Of a stretch of DNA of 35,381 nt, positions 29,901 through 35,381 are shown piece after piece. The notes under the pieces are model-generated. The model saw only the letters and a list, made by a program, of their open reading frames with translations. It made no database searches and had not been told where the DNA came from. The DNA is from Bacteroidales bacterium (GTDB lineage Bacteria; Bacteroidota; Bacteroidia; Bacteroidales; TTA-H9). Location of the stretch: the NCBI GenBank assembly GCA_028689615.1, contig JAQVCV010000053.1, forward strand, positions 1 through 35,381. The letters run 5' to 3'. Position 1 is the first letter of the stretch. The number at the start of each line of letters is the position of its first letter. The position numbers were made by a program, and so were the translations under genes.

Positions 29901-31236
29901 AAAGCAATACACTTTGCTGCTGGTTTACCCCGCCAACCAACTCCGCCAAGGCTTCCTTGTGAACCGCGATACGCGCTACCAGCCTTTGGCCCTGGGCATC
30001 CTGGCAGCCCTTACCCCTCCTCACTGGAAAATAAAACTGATTGACGAGAACTTCAGAACCTGGCGCTACTACGACGCCGATCTGGTGGCTCTCACGGCCT
30101 TTACCTCCACCGTTACACGCGCCTACCAGATCGCCGCAGAATACCGAAAAAAAGGAGTCCCCACGGTGATAGGTGGCATCCACGCCTCTATGATGCCCGA
30201 TGAAGCCGCACAGTATGTTGATGTGGTGGTTACCGGCGAGGCCGAAGGGGTGTGGCCACAGGTAATTGCTGATTTTGAACAAGAAAACCTGAAGCCTCGT
30301 TACGATGGAACCCTCAGCCCCATCATCAACTCGCCAAAACCCCGTCGTGATCTGTTTCACCCGGGCTATATTTTTGCATCTATCCAAACTACGCGGGGTT
30401 GCCCCATGGATTGCTCGTTCTGCTCGGTGACCGCGTTTAACGGACGTCATTATCGCTTTCGCCCGATTGAGGAGGTGCTCGACGAACTGGAAGAAATACC
30501 CCAGCAATACGTGTTTATTCTTGATGATAACATCGTGGGCTACAACACTCAGGCACGCGAAAGAGCCAAAGAACTGTTCGAAGGCATTATTCGCCGTGGC
30601 ATCAAGAAAACATGGATTTCGCAAGCCAGCATCAACTTTGCCGACGACGAAGAGGTGTTGCAACTGGCTGCCAAAGCAGGATGCCGGATGATTTTTCTGG
30701 GCATTGAAACAGAAGGGATAGAGCAGTTGCAGGAAGCAGGGAAGAAACTCAACCTCAAGCGGGGCGCCGATTCCTACAACCAAATCTTCAAAACCATCCG
30801 CAAACATGGTATAGCTGTCATCGCTGGTTTTATTTTTGGTTTCGACCACGACAACCTTGCTGCCATTCGTCACCGAGTCAGCTACATCCGTAAGTGCAAA
30901 GCCGACTCTATCCAGACAACCCTCCTCACTCCGTTGCCCGGAACAAGGCTCTACAACAAATTTAAAGAAGAGAACCGGTTGGTAATGACCAATTATCCCG
31001 ACGACTGGCAACGATACGATTATGCCGATATGACCTTCGCGCCCGTACAAATGACCACCACGGAGTTTATGACCCTCATGGATAAGGAGTGGTTTCGCAT
31101 TTACAGCAAATGGCATATCGTGCTCAGGTTTTTCAGAACCTGGTGGGGAACCCGCAGCCTGATTACTGCAATCTGGTCGTTCAGAAGCAACCACAACTAC
31201 CGCAACATGGCATTTACCAGCCGTCAGATACACTAA
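29890..31236 (+). CDS. B12-binding-type radical SAM protein 2
   Basis: 448 residues, ATG at 29890 overlapping the previous gene by 11 nt, so translation is coupled. Same domain order: Rossmann-like B12 region (LLVYPANQLRQGFL, VIGGIHASMMPDEAA), 4Fe-4S motif CPMDCSFC (Cys 171, 175, 178), barrel, and C-terminal FRTWWGTRSLI. It is closer to protein 3 than to protein 1: blocks such as DLFHPGYI and the DDNIVG region coincide. A 520-codon frame on the other strand is an antisense shadow. Confidence 0.9.
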   Translation: MSHKKQYTLLLVYPANQLRQGFLVNRDTRYQPLALGILAALTPPHWKIKLIDENFRTWRYYDADLVALTAFTSTVTRAYQIAAEYRKKGVPTVIGGIHASMMPDEAAQYVDVVVTGEAEGVWPQVIADFEQENLKPRYDGTLSPIINSPKPRRDLFHPGYIFASIQTTRGCPMDCSFCSVTAFNGRHYRFRPIEEVLDELEEIPQQYVFILDDNIVGYNTQARERAKELFEGIIRRGIKKTWISQASINFADDEEVLQLAAKAGCRMIFLGIETEGIEQLQEAGKKLNLKRGADSYNQIFKTIRKHGIAVIAGFIFGFDHDNLAAIRHRVSYIRKCKADSIQTTLLTPLPGTRLYNKFKEENRLVMTNYPDDWQRYDYADMTFAPVQMTTTEFMTLMDKEWFRIYSKWHIVLRFFRTWWGTRSLITAIWSFRSNHNYRNMAFTSRQIH

Positions 31237-31240
31237 GGTG

Positions 31241-32638
31241 ATGAACACGAAGCCTCGCAAAACCCTACTCCTTATCAATCCCGCCAACCAGTTGCGGAAA
31301 GGTTTTTTGGTTAACAGGGCTACCAAATCGCAACCGTTGAGCCTGGGTATTCTAGCGGCGCTCACCCCTGATTTGTTCAAAATCAAAATTATTGACGAAA
31401 ACTTCAGGAAATTCAGGTTTTATGAGGCCGATCTGGTCGGAATTACGGCCTTCACTGCCACTGCTCCGCGTGCCTACGAAATTGCAGCAGAATACCGGCA
31501 ACGTGGCATTCCGGTAGTAATTGGCGGCATTCATGCCTCGATGGTGCCCGATGAGGCTGCCCGGTTTGCCGACAGCGTGGTGGTAGGAGAAGCCGAATCG
31601 GTATGGCCACAGATCCTTACCGACTTTCTGGAAGGCCAGCTGAAATCGCGCTACCAGGGTCAACTCACCAACCCCATCAAACAGCCACTTCCCCGTCGCG
31701 ATTTGTTTCACCCGGGCTACATTGCCGCCTCAATTCAAACCTCGCGCGGATGCCCCATGAATTGCTCCTTTTGCAGTGTTTCGGCCTTCAACGGGCACCA
31801 CTACCGCTACCGCGAAATTGAGGAGGTGCTCGATGAACTCGAATCGATCCCCCAAAAGTTTGTGTTTTTCATTGACGACAACATCGTTGGAGTTAGTTCC
31901 CAGGCCAAAGAGAGGGCTTTGCAGTTGTTTTCAGGAATAATTAAAAGGGGTATTAAAAAATACTGGATATCTCAGGCTTCCCTCAATTTTGCCGACGACG
32001 ACCAACTGCTGGCACTCGCCTATAGAAGCGGTTGCCGCATGATCTTTCTGGGAGTGGAAACCGAGGGGATTGATCAGCTCACCGAAGCTGGCAAGAAAGT
32101 GAACCTGGCCAGGCTTAAAGATCACACCTTCAACGCGGTGTTCAACAAAATAAGGAGGCATGGAATTGGTGTGATTGGCGGGTTTATTTTTGGCTTCGAC
32201 CACGATACCCCCCAAACCATCCGCAACAGAGCCCGGTTTATCAGAAACAGCCATTTGGACTCGGTTCAGGTTTCGATGCTTACCCCGCTGCCAGGTACCC
32301 GGCTCTACGACGAGCTCAAACAACAGGGCAGACTGCTGTACACCAACTACCCCTACGACTGGCAGCGTTACGATTATTTCGAGCCGGTGCACCTACACCC
32401 CTCCATGACAAGGCACGAACAAACTTTGGCAACATACCAGGCCTGGCATTCGATTTTTAACTGGTCACAATTGATCTTCAGGGCTGTAAAAACTCTTTAT
32501 GCAACACGCAGTGTTGTCTCTACCTGGATGCTGGTGCTTAATTTTTATCATTACAGCCGAATTGCCCTGAAAGGTGTTGAACCTACCACCGGAGGGAATA
32601 ATTTCCAAAAAAAGGGAATAAAAACCATGTTAAAATAA
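31241..32638 (+). CDS. B12-binding-type radical SAM protein 3
   Basis: 465 residues from ATG 31241; a GTG immediately before (31238) is equally possible. The gap to gene 2 is about 1-4 nt. 4Fe-4S motif CPMNCSFC (Cys 171, 175, 178). Conserved blocks as in the two neighbours: INPANQLRKGFLVN, GGIHASMVPDEAA, PRRDLFHPGYI, DDNIVGVSSQ, GFIFGFDHDT and the LTPLPGTRLYD segment after the barrel. The tail (GNNFQKKGIKTMLK) is longer than in the others. As all three keep the iron-sulfur ligands, all are probably active and may act at different positions of one molecule or in sequence. Confidence 0.9.
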   Translation: MNTKPRKTLLLINPANQLRKGFLVNRATKSQPLSLGILAALTPDLFKIKIIDENFRKFRFYEADLVGITAFTATAPRAYEIAAEYRQRGIPVVIGGIHASMVPDEAARFADSVVVGEAESVWPQILTDFLEGQLKSRYQGQLTNPIKQPLPRRDLFHPGYIAASIQTSRGCPMNCSFCSVSAFNGHHYRYREIEEVLDELESIPQKFVFFIDDNIVGVSSQAKERALQLFSGIIKRGIKKYWISQASLNFADDDQLLALAYRSGCRMIFLGVETEGIDQLTEAGKKVNLARLKDHTFNAVFNKIRRHGIGVIGGFIFGFDHDTPQTIRNRARFIRNSHLDSVQVSMLTPLPGTRLYDELKQQGRLLYTNYPYDWQRYDYFEPVHLHPSMTRHEQTLATYQAWHSIFNWSQLIFRAVKTLYATRSVVSTWMLVLNFYHYSRIALKGVEPTTGGNNFQKKGIKTMLK

Positions 32639-32961
32639 CAAACTATGGTTGGTTGTATCCCTGTTAGTTGTACATTTGCTATTTCAAATGTTGGCTTTTC
32701 CCGGAGCGATTGTTTAGCGGAATGATTTTCTGAGGCGTTGTATTCATCTGATTAAGTAATTTTCGAACTAAACAGTGTTTATGTATTTCTTGTTTTTTAA
32801 TGTTTACTTGTGTTATGTTAAGAGCAGTTCGAACTATGTAATCTCTCCAGTAAATCAATTTTAGCCTAACGAGCAAGAGAAAAACTGAACTAACAGATCT
32901 TCTTTAATTCGCGAACCATTCAGTAGGAGTATTATCCGATAATTTTTATACAATTCAGAAT
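32639..32961 (+). other. Intergenic region before the secreted protein gene, with a possible promoter
   Basis: No gene is supported; a 65-codon minus-strand frame (32679-32876) shows no recognisable content. A plus-strand TTG (32649-32651), 19 nt, TACATTTG (32671-32678) matches the Bacteroidota promoter. It would give a 5' untranslated leader of about 275 nt in front of ATG 32962, long for this group. A second, nearer promoter was not found. Confidence 0.4.
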
Positions 32962-35381
32962 ATGAAAGGGCACGTTTTTAAACAATTGACTATCCTGTCA
33001 GGATTGCTTTTGTCATCATGGTTGATGATCGCTCAGAACAGTCAGAATGAATCCATTACACCCGGGTTAGTCGGTGTTGGAACTTTTCATGGGCAAACAC
33101 CCAACCTTCGCGACATTCCCCCATTGACTCCTGAAGAGATCAGAGCGCGTGAGATTAAAGCCGAGAGAAAAGTCCTTAACAGAAAGATCAGATCGCGGCA
33201 ATACCCTTTTGCTGAAACAGCGCTTCCGAAAGGAGATGATCAAGCTTGGCAGAAATCTATGGGGTTATTTCCTTCGAAAGCACCCCTTGTGAATTTTGCT
33301 GGTCAGTCATCACCGTATTATCCTCCTGATTGCAACGGCACTATAGGACCATCGCATTACATGCAAACGGTGAATTCAACTTATGCTATATACAGTCGAA
33401 CAGGCACTTTACTGGCTGGTCCAAGCAATATGAATACACTTTTCAGCGGTGTGACGGGGGCTACATACAACGATGGTGATCCAATCATCCTTTATGATGA
33501 GATGGCAGATCGCTGGCTTGCTGCCGAATTTTCGATTTCCGGAAGCAATGATTATATGCTGGTAGCAGTATCAGCAACAAATGATCCCACAGGGTCATGG
33601 TATAAATACTCGTTTGATGTGGCCGATACGCCTGATTATGAGAAGTTTGGTATTTGGCCTGACGGGTATTACATGGGAACTAATAATTCTTCTGGTAACG
33701 ATATTTATGTCTTTGAAAGAGCTGTGATGCTCGTTGGTGGTGCCAGCCCCCAAATGATAGGCTTCAACAATCCCTGGCGTCCGACGACCATTGATGGATT
33801 TATGTGTGTTCCACCTGTTGATAACGATGGAGATGCAGCACCTTCAGGTTCGCCAGGTACTTTTATTACCATTAATGACGACGCCATCGGAGGTGGAAGT
33901 GATCAGTTGTGGATTTATGAACTCGTTGCCAACTGGACTACCCCTGCATCTTCAACCTTTACCCGCACACAACAAATCAATGTAACTGCTTTCGATTCTA
34001 ACTTTGGCAACGATTGGACTAATATAGCACAACCAGGTACCAGTCAGCAACTCGATGCCATTCCCCAGGTTATTATGAATGCGCCGCAATACCGCAATTT
34101 CGGTTCATACCAAACCATTGTGTGCTGCCACACGGTTGACGTTGATAATACTGATCATGCTGGGATCAGGTGGTATGAACTCAGGAAAACAACCGGTTCA
34201 TGGAGCATCAGGCAGCAAGGTACCTATGCCCCAGATCAGCACTCCAGATGGATGGGAAGTGTGATGCTGAATGGTTCTGGAAAGATTGGTCTTGGATACT
34301 CTGTTTCAAGCAGTACCGTTTATCCAGGGATCAGATTTACAGGGCAAAGTTCCTCCGCTTATAATGCTGCATCCGGAACCATGGATATTGCTGAAGATAT
34401 TATCCAAACAGGTAGTTATTCTCAAACATCTTACGAGCGTTGGGGTGATTATTCTCTTTTAAGTGTTGATCCGAATGATGATGCCACTTTTTGGTTTACA
34501 ACTCAATACATTGGTAGTGGGGCTACTAGGTTATCACGAATAGCCTCGTTTCGATTTGGTAACGATCCTATCGTCACTACGATAGCTGCCACCAACGTGG
34601 CTCCTGTCAGTGCCGCGCTAAATGGATCGGTGAACCCGAATACTTTGGCCACCACTTACTTTTTTCAGTACGGTGCAACCACCTCCTACGGATCAACCAC
34701 CCCCGTTGTTTCTGCAGGTTCCGGCTCCTCTGCCGTTAGCGTTTCGGCTAACATATCGGGCTTAACTCCAGGGCAGACATACCATTTCCGCATCGTTGCC
34801 ACCAATACTGATGGCACTGCCTATGGCTCCGATCTTTCTTTCACAACCGGAGCTCCTTCCATAACCACTGCTGCCATCTCCTCCATTGGACTGACCACTG
34901 CGCAATCAGGTGGAACTATTTCCAGCGATGGAGGATCAGCCATCACAGCCCGCGGAGTATGCTGGGGCACTTCTGCTTCGCCCGTCGTTTCGGGCAACCA
35001 TACCACCGATGGCACCGGAACCGGATCGTTCACCAGCAGCATCACCGGACTGACTTCAAACACCACCTATTACGTAAGAGCTTATGCTACCAACAGCTAC
35101 GGAACATTCTACGGCGAAGAACTTTCTTTTACTACCCTTTGCGGAATCTACACCCCTCCGTTTACCGAAACCTTTCCCACTGTTTCACTTCCCTCGTGCT
35201 GGACGATAGCGGACAACCAAGGCAACGGCCAGGTGTGGCAATTCGGCACCATCACCGGCCAGAGTCCCAACCCGGCACTCACTGGAAACTATGCTTACCT
35301 GGATTCTGATACCTATGGAAGCGGCAACTCGCAAAATGCCGATCTGATAACCCCCACCCTCGATCTTAGCTCTGTAACGGG
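32962..35381 (+). CDS. Large secreted protein with two Fn3 repeats and adhesin-like domain (partial)
   Basis: Open from ATG 32962 to the window end (806 codons visible). N-terminal signal peptide MKGHVFKQLTILSGLLLSSW followed by LMIAQ, then a charged linker. Residues about 95-535 are a beta-rich domain with the pattern DRWLAAEFSISGSNDYMLVA, DPTGSWYKYSF and DYEKFGIWPDGYYMGTN, known to me from large secreted bacterial proteins of unknown function. Two Fn3-type repeats follow (about 537-632 and 633-730; FQYGATTSYGST and GLTPGQTYHFRIVATN, GLTSNTTYYVRAYATNSYG). The last visible part, PPFTETFPTVSLPSCWTIAD, opens a cleaved-adhesin/choice-of-anchor J domain. The C-terminus, perhaps a type IX sorting signal, lies beyond the window. 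Confidence 0.92.
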   Translation, partial: MKGHVFKQLTILSGLLLSSWLMIAQNSQNESITPGLVGVGTFHGQTPNLRDIPPLTPEEIRAREIKAERKVLNRKIRSRQYPFAETALPKGDDQAWQKSMGLFPSKAPLVNFAGQSSPYYPPDCNGTIGPSHYMQTVNSTYAIYSRTGTLLAGPSNMNTLFSGVTGATYNDGDPIILYDEMADRWLAAEFSISGSNDYMLVAVSATNDPTGSWYKYSFDVADTPDYEKFGIWPDGYYMGTNNSSGNDIYVFERAVMLVGGASPQMIGFNNPWRPTTIDGFMCVPPVDNDGDAAPSGSPGTFITINDDAIGGGSDQLWIYELVANWTTPASSTFTRTQQINVTAFDSNFGNDWTNIAQPGTSQQLDAIPQVIMNAPQYRNFGSYQTIVCCHTVDVDNTDHAGIRWYELRKTTGSWSIRQQGTYAPDQHSRWMGSVMLNGSGKIGLGYSVSSSTVYPGIRFTGQSSSAYNAASGTMDIAEDIIQTGSYSQTSYERWGDYSLLSVDPNDDATFWFTTQYIGSGATRLSRIASFRFGNDPIVTTIAATNVAPVSAALNGSVNPNTLATTYFFQYGATTSYGSTTPVVSAGSGSSAVSVSANISGLTPGQTYHFRIVATNTDGTAYGSDLSFTTGAPSITTAAISSIGLTTAQSGGTISSDGGSAITARGVCWGTSASPVVSGNHTTDGTGTGSFTSSITGLTSNTTYYVRAYATNSYGTFYGEELSFTTLCGIYTPPFTETFPTVSLPSCWTIADNQGNGQVWQFGTITGQSPNPALTGNYAYLDSDTYGSGNSQNADLITPTLDLSSVT

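Noticed and set aside
29824-31386. 520-codon minus-strand open frame
   Set aside because: Antisense shadow of the second radical SAM gene; the plus strand carries intact CxxxCxxC and barrel motifs.
32679-32876. 65-codon minus-strand frame before the secreted protein
   Set aside because: Low-complexity AT-rich translation without motif; opposite a plausible plus-strand promoter.

Overview
The window looks like a chromosomal segment of a Bacteroidota (Bacteroidetes) bacterium, probably an environmental Bacteroidales-like lineage. The reasons are the -7 boxes of the TANNTTTG type close to several starts, the absence of Shine-Dalgarno sequences, the family content (TM2, CFI-box, DUF3788, CvpA next to an Mla-type transporter, a secreted adhesin-like protein with two Fn3 repeats) and the style of the intergenic repeats. 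The species cannot be fixed from sequence alone.

Positions 1-7815 form an AT-rich accessory region that reads as an integron-like cassette array. A 587-residue tyrosine recombinase (6052-7815, minus) is followed 24 nt past its stop by a core G|TTGTAGCAC that I interpret as attI. Next come cassette 1 (5352-6027, one TM2-domain gene), an attC-like site, cassette 2 (100-5351, six small minus-strand genes), a second attC-like site and the start of a third cassette. The two attC-like sites have exactly the same core-to-core length (119 bp) and similar inner sequence. Each cassette's start is an exact inverted copy of the core of its own trailing site, as integron biology predicts. Cassette 2 carries a six-gene set rich in zinc-binding Cys motifs (CFI-box protein, 55-aa Cys-rich protein, unknown, zinc-ribbon protein, small zinc-ribbon protein, four-repeat beta-flower-like protein). 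An IS66 element (824-3444; 25-bp inverted repeats, 8-bp target duplication) split this set, yet it left the interrupted gene's protein unchanged because the IS end supplies the stop codon. The IS66 transposase gene has an in-frame TGA.

Positions 7844-10074 contain no gene. They hold a 9-bp-period microsatellite, a stem-loop, TTAGC-word low-complexity DNA, a 7-copy 86-bp tandem repeat and a duplicated 120-bp block.

Positions 10075-14439 are housekeeping: MlaE/MlaF-type ABC permease and ATPase, CvpA, a DUF3788 protein and, divergently, dnaX. Positions 14469-22145 are signalling genes: a 1747-residue soluble hybrid kinase with about eight PAS domains and, divergently, a membrane Cache/HAMP/HisKA_3 kinase with a LuxR-type regulator. 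The regulator is followed in the same operon by two paralogous sulfotransferases.

Positions 24328-32638 look like a biosynthetic locus. A minus-strand operon encodes acyl carrier protein, ketoacyl-ACP synthase III, short-chain dehydrogenase, DPM1/GtrB-like glycosyltransferase and a GNAT acyltransferase. Divergently lies a plus-strand operon of three tandem paralogous B12-binding-type radical SAM enzymes. With the converging sulfotransferases this suggests production of an acylated, radical-modified and possibly sulfated lipid or glycan; the product is unknown. The window ends inside a large secreted protein (32962 onward) with two Fn3 repeats and the start of a choice-of-anchor/cleaved-adhesin-like domain.
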